This document shows, piece after piece, positions 17,124 through 27,600 of a stretch of 64,000 bases of DNA (the first letter of the stretch is position 1; every line of letters starts with the position of its first letter). Position numbers and translations under genes: made by a program. This DNA is from an uncultured Saprospiraceae bacterium (GTDB lineage: Bacteria; Bacteroidota; Bacteroidia; Chitinophagales; Saprospiraceae). The notes beneath the pieces are model-generated. The model worked only from the letters and a program-made list of their open reading frames with translations, was not told where the DNA came from and searched no databases. Location of the stretch: assembly GCA_937928575.1 (NCBI GenBank), contig CALFWW010000028.1:1-64000 (forward strand), given 5' to 3'.

Positions 17124-18509
17124 TTAAGTAACCTCATTTTTGATAAACTTCCCGTACCACTTAGCTGAAGCTTTTGGGGTCCTTTCCAATGTTTCGAAAT
17201 CGACAAAATGAATTCCAAAACGTTTTTCATAACCAGATGCCCATTCAAAATTATCCATCAAAGACCAGATAAAATAACCTTTTAAATTCACTCCTTGATC
17301 AATTGCTTCTTTACAAGCTGCTAAATAAGTTTGAATAAAATCAACTCTGTTGTTGTCTTCACACGCTCCATCAACTAATTGGTCATTATAGCTACAGCCA
17401 TTTTCGGTGATGTAGATATCCGGATTGTCGTATCGATCCGCTATCCACAACAATAAATTTTTACAACCCCATGGGACGACTGCCCAATTCATACTAGTGC
17501 GTTTCCAATTTTTATCAACCGATAAATTGACATTTTGATCTTCGGAAATTCCACCATTACCATAAATAGGGCCATCCTGAGTGATTCCCGAAGCATCCGA
17601 TGCATACATGGTGGTATAATGATTGAGTCCGATAAAATCAGAAGATCCTTTTAATAATGCCTTTTCTTCAGCTGAAAATTGAGGTAACTTCTCACCCAAT
17701 CGATCTTTCATGACTTTGGGGTAATCTCCCTTAAAAACTGGATCGGTAAACCAGGCAAAGAAAAACTCCAAAGCGCGTTGAGCGGCATCTTTATCCGCCT
17801 GTTTATCCATAAGTGGTTCTCTCCAATCGCAATTGTTGGTGATGCCAATTTTGCCACCGTGAATTGGAAAATACTTTTTTCGAAAAATATTCACCGCTTT
17901 TGCATGTGCTAATAACACATGATGCCCAGCTTTGTATGGAGCAGTGTTAGAAATTTTACCGGGGGCAAATACCCCTTGCCCGTATCCCAAAATGGCCACG
18001 ACCCATGCTTCATTAATGGTGATCCAATTTTTGACACGATCTCCAAAATGCTTAAAACATATATCCGCATAGTCTGCAAATAAATCAGAAATATTTTCTC
18101 CCAACCAACCATTCTCTTCCATCTGTAAAGCCAAAGGTAAATCCCAATGATACAAGGTAACCCATGGTTGAATGTCTGCTGCGATTAATGCATCAATCAG
18201 TTTATTATAAAAATCAATTCCTTTATGATTGATCTTTTTGACCCGACCGTTTGGAAGTATTCTTGACCAGGCGATTGAAAAACGATACGCTTTAACCCCT
18301 AAATTTTTTAGCAAAGCAACATCCTCTTCGATCCGATGATAATGATCACATGCGATATTCCCATGCTCATTTTTTGCGACTTTACCTGGAATTTGACAAA
18401 AAGCATCCCATATAGAAGGTCCTTTACCATCTTCAGCTGCCGCACCTTCAATTTGATAAGCAGAGGTTGCTGCTCCCCAAATGAAATTTTTTGGAAATGT
18501 ATTTTTCAT
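17124..18509 (-). CDS. GH1 beta-glucosidase
   Basis: The 461-residue protein is a full-length glycoside hydrolase family 1 enzyme. It has the N-terminal signature FPKNFIWGAATSAYQIEG, the His-containing TLYHWDLP, acid/base Glu near residue 167 in TINEAW, and the nucleophile Glu near 369 in YITENG. A C-terminal SLMDNFEWASGYEKRFG forms part of the sugar pocket. The usual NEP of the acid/base motif is NEA here. No signal peptide is seen, so it acts in the cytoplasm on imported beta-glucosides such as cellobiose or laminari-oligosaccharides. Exact linkage preference cannot be read. It lies beside, and divergent from, the first SusC/SusD locus, and fits as the final step of beta-glucan breakdown. 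Confidence 0.92.
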   Translation of the reverse strand: MKNTFPKNFIWGAATSAYQIEGAAAEDGKGPSIWDAFCQIPGKVAKNEHGNIACDHYHRIEEDVALLKNLGVKAYRFSIAWSRILPNGRVKKINHKGIDFYNKLIDALIAADIQPWVTLYHWDLPLALQMEENGWLGENISDLFADYADICFKHFGDRVKNWITINEAWVVAILGYGQGVFAPGKISNTAPYKAGHHVLLAHAKAVNIFRKKYFPIHGGKIGITNNCDWREPLMDKQADKDAAQRALEFFFAWFTDPVFKGDYPKVMKDRLGEKLPQFSAEEKALLKGSSDFIGLNHYTTMYASDASGITQDGPIYGNGGISEDQNVNLSVDKNWKRTSMNWAVVPWGCKNLLLWIADRYDNPDIYITENGCSYNDQLVDGACEDNNRVDFIQTYLAACKEAIDQGVNLKGYFIWSLMDNFEWASGYEKRFGIHFVDFETLERTPKASAKWYGKFIKNEVT

Positions 18510-18539
18510 ACTTAGTAAATTCTAGCGCATTTCAATTTT

Positions 18540-18547
18540 CAAAAATA
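18540..18547 (-). promoter_or_regulatory. Possible -7 promoter box for the GH1 gene
   Basis: On the minus strand this reads TATTTTTG, matching the Bacteroidota TAnnTTTG box, 31 bases before the GH1 start. No convincing -33 TTG is present at the usual spacing, so a chance match is possible. Confidence 0.35.
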
Positions 18548-18558
18548 TTGAAGATATA

Positions 18559-18582
18559 AAAAAAGCACGTAACAATTTTTTG
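18559..18582. repeat. Half of a terminator duplicated from the GH16 operon end
   Basis: These 24 bases (a run of A, then GCACGTAACAA, then T6 and G) are identical to 32139-32162. There they form the left arm and loop of a perfect hairpin. Here the right arm TACGTGC is missing, so the hairpin cannot form. It looks like a rearrangement scar at the edge of the decayed patch. Confidence 0.7.
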
Positions 18583-18670
18583 ATTAAACAGAAGCGAACG
18601 TATTTGGGTTCGCGCAGAGGTCGCTGATTTCGCAGATGAGCTTGTTAAGCTTGGACCTTATTTTAAAACT

Positions 18671-18880
18671 TTGTTTTTTACAAACCTACAAGAATATAGT
18701 ATAGTACTTAATGATTTTTCACCTAATGGTGATGAGAAAAATATTGTTTTTCAAGCCAAAGGACTAACCGATGAGATGCTGAAATTTGAATTAAGTATCC
18801 TTGATCTATGGGGTGAAGTTTTGTTTACAACAATGAATGCTTTTTTAAGTGAGATGGCACAATTCAAAAAAATGAAATAA
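18671..18880 (+). pseudogene. Remnant of a gliding-motility/T9SS-type C-terminal domain
   Basis: The 69-codon frame contains LNDFSPNGDEKNIVFQAKG, then FELSILDLWGEVLFTT. This matches the core of the CHU_C / gliding-motility-associated C-terminal domain (consensus FSPNGDGxND-F, then IFNRWGxxVFxT). Such domains sit at the ends of very large secreted proteins. Here no body of a protein is attached. The NGDG Gly is Glu, and the tail after the domain is unrelated sequence. I read it as a leftover of a deleted large gene, not a working small gene. The surrounding 18510-18994 holds nothing else recognisable beyond the half terminator. Confidence 0.6.
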
Positions 18881-18994
18881 TGGTAAAGTCAGGAGCATGT
18901 GTTTAATGGCTTATTCAACTAGACGTGGTAAACAAATTCAACAAAAAGGCTTTTTAAGCTTAATCAGATAAATTCCTTTAACTTAAAAAAAATT

Positions 18995-19534
18995 ATGTTT
19001 GATAAATTAAAATTACATACAATTATTATTGCAATTCTATTATTACAGTTAGGGTGCCATAATAATGATGTCAGCAAAAATCCGCTGTTATCGAATAACA
19101 ATGATTCTACAAATTTATACAAAAAGGAATATATTTTTAACTATGTTATAAACAACCAACCACGAGAACTGGTGATGGATCCAAAATGGTTCTATACGAT
19201 TGGTATTGGTACAGATTCGACCTTTGGCATAATATATAAACCAATTGATGTTGACGACATTTTAAAAGTTCCGTTAAGTGATCGCTCTTCAGATAAATGG
19301 TTAGATGTCAAAAAGAATTTGCTTGCTGAGATTAAGTCCTTAGATCCTAACTTTGAAGACTTAACCAGAGATGATAGACCTTTCCCTGCTTTGATTATTA
19401 AAACACACTCTTTTTCTGTTATAGATAAGCTTTGCCAAATGAGAACTGTTCAAGAGATTTCTGTTTCTGAAGGCTTGTATTTCCAAAAATATGGACTTTC
19501 AAAGTATATAGAAGATGTCAATCTTGATAAGTAA
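18995..19534 (+). CDS. Uncharacterised lipoprotein
   Basis: The 179-residue protein has a lipoprotein signal peptide (LHTIIIAILLLQLGC, Cys at about residue 21), so it should be attached to a membrane facing the periplasm or surface. The mature part (EYIFNYVINNQPRELVMDPKWF and on) has mixed alpha/beta character and no motif I recognise. It sits in a patch of gene remnants between the GH1 gene and the first susC. It may be a survivor of that decay, and whether it is expressed is uncertain. The frame is intact and has a normal start and stop. Confidence 0.6.
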   Translation: MFDKLKLHTIIIAILLLQLGCHNNDVSKNPLLSNNNDSTNLYKKEYIFNYVINNQPRELVMDPKWFYTIGIGTDSTFGIIYKPIDVDDILKVPLSDRSSDKWLDVKKNLLAEIKSLDPNFEDLTRDDRPFPALIIKTHSFSVIDKLCQMRTVQEISVSEGLYFQKYGLSKYIEDVNLDK

Positions 19535-19569
19535 TTTTCCATCTGAAAGATACTTGCAAGCTTGCAAGA

Positions 19570-19750
19570 TACCAATGCAACTCCAAATGGAAGTGCTGTC
19601 CAGAGAATCCATAGTCTAAACTTGCCCCATCTTGTTGCAGTTCGATCCGCAACCATTCTCATTAATACGTCCGTAATTCCATCACCAAGTCGAATCACAA
19701 AAAGCAATGTCGCAACCGCAGCAGTCCTAGTCAAAAACATCGGTGTATAA
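19570..19750 (-). pseudogene. Internal fragment of a GPH (MelB-type) sugar:cation symporter
   Basis: On the minus strand the sequence reads FYTPMFLTRTAAVATLLFVIR, then LGDGITDVLMRMVADRTATRW, then GKFRLWILWTALPFGVALV. This is the helix 1-2 region of the glycoside-pentoside-hexuronide symporter family, with its diagnostic RxWDGINDPxxGxxADRTxTRWGKFRPW pattern. A stop codon lies just upstream of FYT, and homology ends abruptly at about 19570. Only about 60 of some 450 residues remain, and conserved positions (the Trp of RLWD, the Pro of NDP, the Pro of FRPW) are changed. It was probably the inner-membrane importer of this glycan locus. Confidence 0.75.
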
Positions 19751-19920
19751 AATCACTCAAATTGAAAAATCAACCCACCAATCAAATATTGCAGTTTTAA
19801 AATATTTAGTAATGCAAAACAGGAATATCAGTATATTATTCTGATTTTTTTGAAATAAAAGGCGTATTGCGACGATTACCATGGTATTTCGGTCCATTTC
19901 CCATCCTTCAAAATTAACCG

Positions 19921-19950
19921 CTCTCTTTAATTTTGAGAGAGACAAATTTT
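19921..19950 (+). promoter_or_regulatory. Hairpin in the leader of the first susC
   Basis: CTCTCT (19921-19926) pairs with AGAGAG (19936-19941) and is followed by ACAAATTTTT. It lies about 40 bases before the susC start. It could be an attenuator or a chance hairpin. Confidence 0.3.
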
Positions 19951-19979
19951 TATTTACAAATCATTAAAACGAACCAATT

Positions 19980-22900
19980 ATGAAAAAACTATTAGCGTTC
20001 ATTGGAAATCGAATGCTTTTATTGTTTGGTCTAATGTTTCTGACTAGCTTATGCTTTAGTCAACAAGTAGTTTCAGGAACGATAACAGATTCAAATGGAG
20101 AACCCGTCATCGGTGCTACAGTTGTAGGTCAGGGAACTTCGACAGGAACAATTACTGATCTTGATGGCTCATTCGAAATTACGGTTCCTGAGTCTGTAGA
20201 GGTGCTTGAGGTATCTTATACAGGTTACAAAACCCAAACACTTCCGATTGCCGGAACCAATTTTTCAAGTATCCAACTTCAAACAGATACGGAAATTTTA
20301 GATGAAGTAGTCGTAGTGGGATACGGTCGACAAAAGAAAAGCGTTGTAACCGGTGCAGTCTCGAGTGTTGATCTTGATCAGATTGCGACACGTTCTGCAG
20401 GTACATTAGAATCTGCAATGCAAGGTCAAGCGGCTGGTATCACCATCACACCAAATTCAGGTGCACCAGATGCAGGCTTCAAAGTAAAGATTAGAGGTAC
20501 CGGTTCCAATGGTCCATCTGATCCATTATATATTGTAGACGGAATGAGAACAAGAGATATTAGTTTTTTGGAATCATCTGCAATTGCAAGTCTTGAAGTT
20601 TTAAAGGATGCAGCTTCTGCGGCAATCTACGGAGCAGAAGGTGCCAACGGTGTAGTTTTGATCACAACAAAAAACGGAACAAAGAACACAGGGATTAGTT
20701 ATAATGTTCAATATGGATCTCAATCATATCGAGGAAATATGGAATTGATGGATGGACCTGCATATCTTAGTTTTTTGAATGAGGCCAACCCAACTGGAAA
20801 TTTTGAAGGTCAAGGCTCGAATACCGACTGGCTGGATGAAATTTTTGAAACCGCACCTTTGAGTAGACACAATTTGTCCTTTTCAGGTGGTGATGAAAAA
20901 TTATCTTATCACGTTGGTGGTACCTACTTCAATCAGGCGGGTATCCTTGGTGGTAAAGACAAATCCAAGTTTCAAAGAATTTCTGGAAATTTAGGTGTTG
21001 CTTCAAAAATCAATGACAAATTAAAAGTTGGCGTAAACTTAACCTATGCAAACAAACAAACTACAGGTTCTGGTATCTTTGGAGACCAGCGAGTAGGTGG
21101 AATTATTTCCTCAGCAATCTTGATGGACCCAACTACTCCAGTAGTCTACGATCAAGCAGCAGGTGAAATTGCTATTCAAAATAATGCAGACAATGGTGTA
21201 TTAACTACCGATGAAGATGGAAATGTTTACGGCATTTCTAATATTGTAGGAGGTGAAATCATCAATCCTTTTGTTTATCTCGATCAAATTAATGGGGATG
21301 GAAGAAATGAAAACACGTTGTTTGCAAGTGCTTATGGTACCTATAGCATTTTAGACAATTTAGAATTTACAAGTAGAGTTGGGCTTGAAACAACCAATGG
21401 AACTTTCCATAATTGGTCACGAGCGTATTATTATTCTCCTGAAAGATTTGCGGATGCCCCTTCGTCGGTATTCAACAAATTTGATGGACAAAGTGTTCAG
21501 TGGGAAAATTTCATTTCTTATGATGTACCACTTGGTAGCGATATGGAATTGACACTTTTAGCCGGACAATCTATTTACCAAAACAATTCAAGTTTCTTAA
21601 ATGCTTTTGCTGGTGGATTGGCATTTCCTGCTAATGAAGTTAGTTATGTCGGTGGTTCTGAAGCAGACAATGATGTCGTAGGAGGTAATTTAGATCAAAG
21701 ACTTTTATCCTACTTTGGTAGAGCGAATTTCCAATATGCAGATAAGTACTTATTAAGTGCTTCTTTACGTAGAGACGGAACTTCATTGTTTGCAGATGGA
21801 AATAGATTTAAAACTTATCCTGGTGTTTCAGTAGGTTGGGTAATATCTCGCGAAGACTTTTTTGGCGACAGTGGACCTATAAATTTCCTAAAACTTAGAG
21901 GAAGCTGGGGGCAAGTAGGATCCCTTTCCGGAGTAATGCCAGGTGCTGGTCAACCTAATGTTGGATTCTTATATAGATATAGTGATGCAGCAGGTGGATT
22001 TATCACAATTGGTGAAACCACTGAATTGGCCAATCCTGATTTGACTTGGGAAACGGGTGAGCAAACCAATATCGGATTGGATTTCGGTTTCTTCGAAGAC
22101 CGTTTTACATTATCTGTAGACTGGTTTAATAAATTAACAAGGGACTTAATCGCTCAATCATCTGCTCCGGTATTTATCGGAAACAGTGCACCTTTAGTAA
22201 ATGCTGGTACGATGTCAAATAGAGGATTAGAATTTGAAGCAGCTTATAAAAACAGAGACAATGCGTTGAAGTATCAAGTTGCTGTAAATGTTACTACCCT
22301 TAAAAATGAAGTTACAGAAATCAATGGTGGATTGGGAGCAATTCCTGGAAGTTTTGAGGCGCAAGTTGGTACTTCCTGGACTCCTACTGTTTTCGAACAA
22401 GGTCAGCCAGCTTGGTATTTTAGAGGATATAAAACAGAGGGTATTGACGAAAATGGAGAAATTATTTTCGCCAATGTTGATGGAGATGAGATGGGTATCA
22501 TCAATGAAGAAGATCAAACTTATATCGGTGATCCACATCCAAATTTACTTTATGGAGGAGCTCTAAACTTAGAGTATGGAAATTTCGATTTCACTTTATT
22601 TGTACAAGGTCAGGCTGGAAACGATATTCTGGTTGGATACTTAAGAGAAGATAGAGGAACTCAAAACAGACCTACTTTCTTTAATGATTCTGATTTTCCT
22701 AATCCTTCAACTTCTGCTGGAAACTTATTGCGAAGTGATAAAATGATTTTCGATGGTAGCTATACCCGAATTAAGCAAATTCAAGTTGGATACAACTTTG
22801 GAAGTTTATTGAAAGGGACACGTGGGCTTCGTATTTATGGTTCATTGGAAGATTATTTTACTTTCACCAAGTATCCTGGTTTAGATCCTGAAATTGGAAG

Positions 22901-22985
22901 TTCTTTCAATGATGCTGGTGGTATTGATAGAGGAGTTTATCCGATTCCAGGAAGAATTTTAATCGGAGCATCTCTTAATTTTTAG
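19980..22985 (+). CDS. SusC/RagA-family TonB-dependent glycan importer (locus 1)
   Basis: The 1001-residue protein has a signal peptide to about residue 28. A carboxypeptidase-regulatory-like domain follows at residues 30-110 (VSGTITDSNGEPVIGATVVG), then a TonB-box-like DEVVVVGYG near 106. The plug has SDPLYIVDGM and LKDAASAAIYGAEGANGVVLITTK. The rest is a 22-strand outer-membrane barrel ending in a terminal Phe. It imports oligosaccharides across the outer membrane using TonB energy, with the SusD lipoprotein as lid. The cognate SusD starts 21 bp downstream. The substrate is not readable from sequence. The nearby GH1 enzyme suggests beta-glucans or related glycosides. Confidence 0.93.
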   Translation: MKKLLAFIGNRMLLLFGLMFLTSLCFSQQVVSGTITDSNGEPVIGATVVGQGTSTGTITDLDGSFEITVPESVEVLEVSYTGYKTQTLPIAGTNFSSIQLQTDTEILDEVVVVGYGRQKKSVVTGAVSSVDLDQIATRSAGTLESAMQGQAAGITITPNSGAPDAGFKVKIRGTGSNGPSDPLYIVDGMRTRDISFLESSAIASLEVLKDAASAAIYGAEGANGVVLITTKNGTKNTGISYNVQYGSQSYRGNMELMDGPAYLSFLNEANPTGNFEGQGSNTDWLDEIFETAPLSRHNLSFSGGDEKLSYHVGGTYFNQAGILGGKDKSKFQRISGNLGVASKINDKLKVGVNLTYANKQTTGSGIFGDQRVGGIISSAILMDPTTPVVYDQAAGEIAIQNNADNGVLTTDEDGNVYGISNIVGGEIINPFVYLDQINGDGRNENTLFASAYGTYSILDNLEFTSRVGLETTNGTFHNWSRAYYYSPERFADAPSSVFNKFDGQSVQWENFISYDVPLGSDMELTLLAGQSIYQNNSSFLNAFAGGLAFPANEVSYVGGSEADNDVVGGNLDQRLLSYFGRANFQYADKYLLSASLRRDGTSLFADGNRFKTYPGVSVGWVISREDFFGDSGPINFLKLRGSWGQVGSLSGVMPGAGQPNVGFLYRYSDAAGGFITIGETTELANPDLTWETGEQTNIGLDFGFFEDRFTLSVDWFNKLTRDLIAQSSAPVFIGNSAPLVNAGTMSNRGLEFEAAYKNRDNALKYQVAVNVTTLKNEVTEINGGLGAIPGSFEAQVGTSWTPTVFEQGQPAWYFRGYKTEGIDENGEIIFANVDGDEMGIINEEDQTYIGDPHPNLLYGGALNLEYGNFDFTLFVQGQAGNDILVGYLREDRGTQNRPTFFNDSDFPNPSTSAGNLLRSDKMIFDGSYTRIKQIQVGYNFGSLLKGTRGLRIYGSLEDYFTFTKYPGLDPEIGSSFNDAGGIDRGVYPIPGRILIGASLNF

Positions 22986-23006
22986 AACAATAAATTTTAA
23001 ATAATT

Positions 23007-24530
23007 ATGAAAATATATATTAAAACAATAATCGCTGGATTGTGTTTGGCTATTCTATACACTGGTTGTAGCGATTATCTTGATGTTCCTATAAATGGAG
23101 CAATCACGCAAGGAGAATTTTATAAAACAGATGAGGATGCCAACTCTGCAATTGCGGCAGCATATGATATGCTTGCTTTCGATTTGTGGAACAACTCGTG
23201 GGCTTCTCCAGTTGTGATGAAATCTATCATTTCAGATTGTGCACTGGCAGGTGGTCCAAATGAGGATGATCAGCCTGGTTATCAGGAAATGGATAACATG
23301 ACACACACACCTAGCAATGATAAAATTGCAGCTTTATGGGGCTTGAATTTTTTCGGGATCCATAGATGTAATATTGTGTTGGATAATGTTGCAAATGATA
23401 CTCCATTCAAAGGACAGGTATTGGCAGAAGCGAAAGCACTACGAGCTTATTTCTACCTTGATCTTGTTACTCATTTTGGAGCAGTGCCTTTAATTACAAC
23501 CACCCAAATTGGTCCTAATCCTGAAGAATTTGATATTGCCAATGCTCCTATTGGTGATATCTATGCTCAAATTGAGGCAGATTTGAGTGATGCGATACCA
23601 AGTTTACCCAACAAGAGTGAACAAAGTAATGCTGATAAATTTAGAATTTCGAAGGGCACTGCGCAAGCATTGTTAGGTAAAGCTAGATTATTTCAAGGCA
23701 ACTATTCAGGTGCGCTTTCTTCATTGGAAGATGTCATCAACAGTGGAGAATATTCTTTAGCTTCAGATTATAGTCAAATATTTTCAAATGCAGGAGAATT
23801 TGGAGAAGGTTCACTCTTAGAAGGTGTTTATGCGGATAACGTTGGTCTGGTAGGTGGTACAGCTCCATGGGGAGATCAACGTTTATTTGACACCAATATG
23901 CACGTTCAATTAACTGGTCCAAGAGGTGGAGATTTCTTTACCGATCCGATGGATATTGACTTCGTTACTGGATGGGGATTTAACTACCCTACTCAAAAAT
24001 TAGCCGATACCTATGATGCTGCTGGTGATACTTTTAGGAAGAATGCGACAATCTTAACTGAAGCAGATTTTACGGCTGCTGGTGGAACTATAATTGGTGA
24101 TCCTTACGATTATGAAGGACATTTCAGATTGAAATATGGCACCCGTCCATCAGAACAAGGAGATGGGGATGGTTTTTTAAATTATGGCACAAATTGGAGA
24201 TTACTTAGATATGCAGATGTATTGTTATGTGCTGCTGAAGCGGCTGCATTTGCTGGAGATGAAGGAAAAGCAAGAGACTATTTGAATATGGTAAGACAAC
24301 GTGCACAGATTGCGGATTCTAATGCCGCGGGTACTGCATTGGTTACTGATATTCAAAACGAGCGTTTTATGGAATTAGCTTTTGAAGGATTTAGATTTCA
24401 TGACTTAGTTCGTTGGGGAATTGCTGCTGATAATATTACTGATTTTGAGTCACCAAAACATGAATTACTTCCAATTCCTGCTGGAGAATTAGCAAGAACT
24501 TCGAATTTAATTCAAAATACTGGTTGGTAA
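23007..24530 (+). CDS. SusD/RagB-family glycan-binding lipoprotein (locus 1)
   Basis: The 507-residue lipoprotein has the lipobox Cys near residue 21 (LAILYTGCSDYLDV) and the SusD N-terminal signature EFYKTDEDANSAIAAAYDML. TPR-like helices follow (AEAKALRAYFYLDLV, GTAQALLGKARLF). The C-terminal RagB part has NYGTNWRLLRYADVLLCAAEA, QNERFMELAFEGFRFHDLVRW and LLPIPAGEL. It sits on the cell surface as the lid of the SusC transporter encoded just upstream. No signature residues define the glycan. A terminator follows at 24557, which separates the pair from the next gene. Confidence 0.93.
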   Translation: MKIYIKTIIAGLCLAILYTGCSDYLDVPINGAITQGEFYKTDEDANSAIAAAYDMLAFDLWNNSWASPVVMKSIISDCALAGGPNEDDQPGYQEMDNMTHTPSNDKIAALWGLNFFGIHRCNIVLDNVANDTPFKGQVLAEAKALRAYFYLDLVTHFGAVPLITTTQIGPNPEEFDIANAPIGDIYAQIEADLSDAIPSLPNKSEQSNADKFRISKGTAQALLGKARLFQGNYSGALSSLEDVINSGEYSLASDYSQIFSNAGEFGEGSLLEGVYADNVGLVGGTAPWGDQRLFDTNMHVQLTGPRGGDFFTDPMDIDFVTGWGFNYPTQKLADTYDAAGDTFRKNATILTEADFTAAGGTIIGDPYDYEGHFRLKYGTRPSEQGDGDGFLNYGTNWRLLRYADVLLCAAEAAAFAGDEGKARDYLNMVRQRAQIADSNAAGTALVTDIQNERFMELAFEGFRFHDLVRWGIAADNITDFESPKHELLPIPAGELARTSNLIQNTGW

Positions 24531-24556
24531 ATAGTTTTTTTTTAGTTTAACACTAA

Positions 24557-24588
24557 GGGGAGGCTGTTGGTAAGTCTCCCCATTTTTT
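24557..24588 (+). terminator. Rho-independent terminator after susC/susD
   Basis: GGGGAG pairs with CTCCCC across a loop of about 13 bases, then A and T6. It lies 26 bases after the susD stop. It would stop or reduce transcription into the FG-GAP lipoprotein gene. Confidence 0.8.
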
Positions 24589-24640
24589 ATTTTTACAGTA
24601 ATCTAAGACATACTATTGTTTAAGTACAAAATTGGTAACA

Positions 24641-27600
24641 ATGCAAAATTTCGGTTTACCACTTTTTTGGGTAGGAATTTTTTTATCTATTTTATGTTGG
24701 TCTTGTCAGCATGACTCTCCAGACGCTGCTCCTTCTTCAAAGTCTTCCAAGGAAATTTTTGAATCCATTTCTCCTGATGATTCTGGTATTCATTTTGAAA
24801 ATTCCTTGACGATTAATGATTCCATGAATTATTTTTCCTACGGTTATTTTTATATGGGAGGAGGTGTGGCAGTTGGTGATTTAAATGGAGATACATTACC
24901 AGATCTATTTTTCACTTCCAATATGAATTCGAATCAACTTTACTTGAATAAAGGAAATTTAAAATTCGAAGATATATCTAAAAATGCTGGATTGAACGAT
25001 TCTCAAAAATGGCATACTGGCTGTTCATTTGGAGACCTCAATAATGATGGACGACTTGATATTTTAATTGCTGTTGGTGGAAAATGGAAAGATCGTAAAA
25101 ACCTCGTTTATTTGAACAAAGGAAATGATCAAAATGGTAATCCTATTTTTGAAGAAGCAGCAGAAAAAATGGGAATTGCCGACAAAGGAAACACGATACA
25201 AACCACACTTTTCGATTATGACAAAGATGGAGATCTCGATCTATATGTCTTGAATTACCCAATCACGAAATTAGATATCAAAACACCTCAATATATAAAC
25301 CTTGTTGAAAATCCGAAATGGGAAACCTCTGATCATCTTTACAGAAACAATGGCAACAATACATTTACAGACGTAACAGCTGAAGCAGGGTTGATTGCTT
25401 TCGGACTCGGGATTGGTGTCATCACGAGCGACCTTAATCAAGATGGTTGGCCAGACATTTATGTTTCTAATGATTTTCAGACACCGGATTTTTATTACGC
25501 AAATAATGGAGATGGAACCTTTACAGAATCTCTGAATGAAAGTTTTCAACACACCTCTTTCTTCGGAATGGGAGTTGATGTTGGGGATGTCAATAATGAT
25601 GCATTACCCGATTTATTTCAGGTTGATATGACCACAAATGACAATTATAGATCTAAAGCAAATATGGCTAGCATGGATATACCTGGGTTTCAAATGATGG
25701 TGAATTCTGACTTGGGATATCAATACATGTACAATAGCCTGCAAATCAACAATGGACTCAACAAACAAGGTGTACCCTATTTTAGCAATACAGCAATGAG
25801 TAATGATTTAGCGAGTACAGAATGGAGTTGGGCCTGTTTATTCGCGGACTTCGATCTTGATGGTTTATCAGACTTATTTATTTCAAATGGGACAAGAAAA
25901 GACATCAACAATAAAGATTATTTTAAATGGCTTAAGCAAACAGATACCAGACTTAAAATTAAATACAAAGAACTTTCTGTCATTGATTTGGTCAATAAAA
26001 TGCCTGAAAAAAAAGCAGAAAACTACTTATTCAAGAATAATGGAGATCAATTTGAAAAAGCAAATGACAACTGGAATATCAATCATTCTGGTTTTTCAAA
26101 TGGAGCAGTTTATGCAGATCTTGATAATGATGGAGACTTAGAAATCATTATTAACAACATTGATTCTACAGCAGCCGTTTTTAATAACTTATCTTCCAAT
26201 TATAACCATCATTTCCTAAAAGTAACTTTAAAAGGAAGTGATCAAAATCGATATGGAATTGGCGCCAAAATTTATATCTATTGTCCTGATTTTAATTTAT
26301 ATAAAGAACAAATTTTAGTTAGAGGTTATCAATCCTCTATCGATCCTGTTCTGCATTTTGGATTGAAAAATATTACAAAAATAGATAGCATCAAAGTCGT
26401 TTGGCCAGATGATAAAGTCTCATTACTTCAAGACATTCCTACCGATCAAACTATTTCGATAGATTATTCAAAAGCAACTACTGTTCCCCATTCTGCAATC
26501 GCTAATAACACCATTTTTTCACTTCAGGAAAAAGATTTTCTGAACTTTAGTCATCAAGAAAATCAGTTCAATGATTATGATCGCGAAATTTTAATTCCTC
26601 ACAAAATGTCATCATTTGGACCTGCATTGGCGGTTGGGGATATTGATAAAAATGGCTTTGAAGATATATTCCTAGGAGGAGCTAAAGGACAATCAAGTCA
26701 ATTATTTTTAAACCAAAACGAAAAGGGTTTTACCAAAATCAATTTAAGTCATCCTGAACAAGAAGACAATCAAGCCTTATTTTTTGATATCAATTCAGAT
26801 GGACATTTAGATTTATTAATCGGATCTGGCGGAAATGAAAAAGATAATTTAAGTGATAATTACTACAAACAACGTTATTACTTAAACACCGGTAGAGGCA
26901 ATTTTGAAACTGCGCAATTTATTGAGTCTCCCCTTTATTTAAGTACCAGTATTGTCGTTCCAATTAAAAATAAAAACAATTCAATTACACAATTCTTTTA
27001 TGGTGGTCGCCAAGTACCAGGCAAATATCCGCTTCCTGCAGATAGCTATATAGTTAATATAGAAAATGGGAAACTAGTTTCAGTCAATTCTAGTTCTTTC
27101 AAAAAAATAGGAATGGTGACGGACGCAGTTGCATTTGATAAAGATGGAGATGGAGATCAGGATCTCCTCGTTGTAGGTGAATGGATGGGTATTCATTTAT
27201 TCGAAAATAAGGATGGAGTTTTTGAAAATGCAACAGATGATTCCTTGATCCAACAAATTGGGTGGTGGCAATCGATTGAGTCGGGTGATTTTGATACAGA
27301 CGGAGATATTGATTTTGTTATTTCCAATATTGGGGAAAATTACAAGCATAGTGCTTCCGAGGAAAATACATTTGATATTTATGCCAATGACTTTGATGAC
27401 GATAAAGACTTAGATATTGTATTGAGTTATTATCAGGAAGAAGTTCAATTTCCCGCAAGAGGAAAACAATGCTCTTCCGAACAAATGCCCACCTTGAATG
27501 TTAAGTACCCCAATTATCATTCTTTTGCTTCCTCCAATTTGAAGCAAGTATATGGTGAAGAAAAATTAAATGAAAGCCTGCATTATAAAGCCAATATTTT

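Noticed and set aside
19757-19945. 62-codon minus-strand frame beside the symporter remnant
   Set aside because: It does not continue the symporter homology in a convincing way and overlaps the susC leader.
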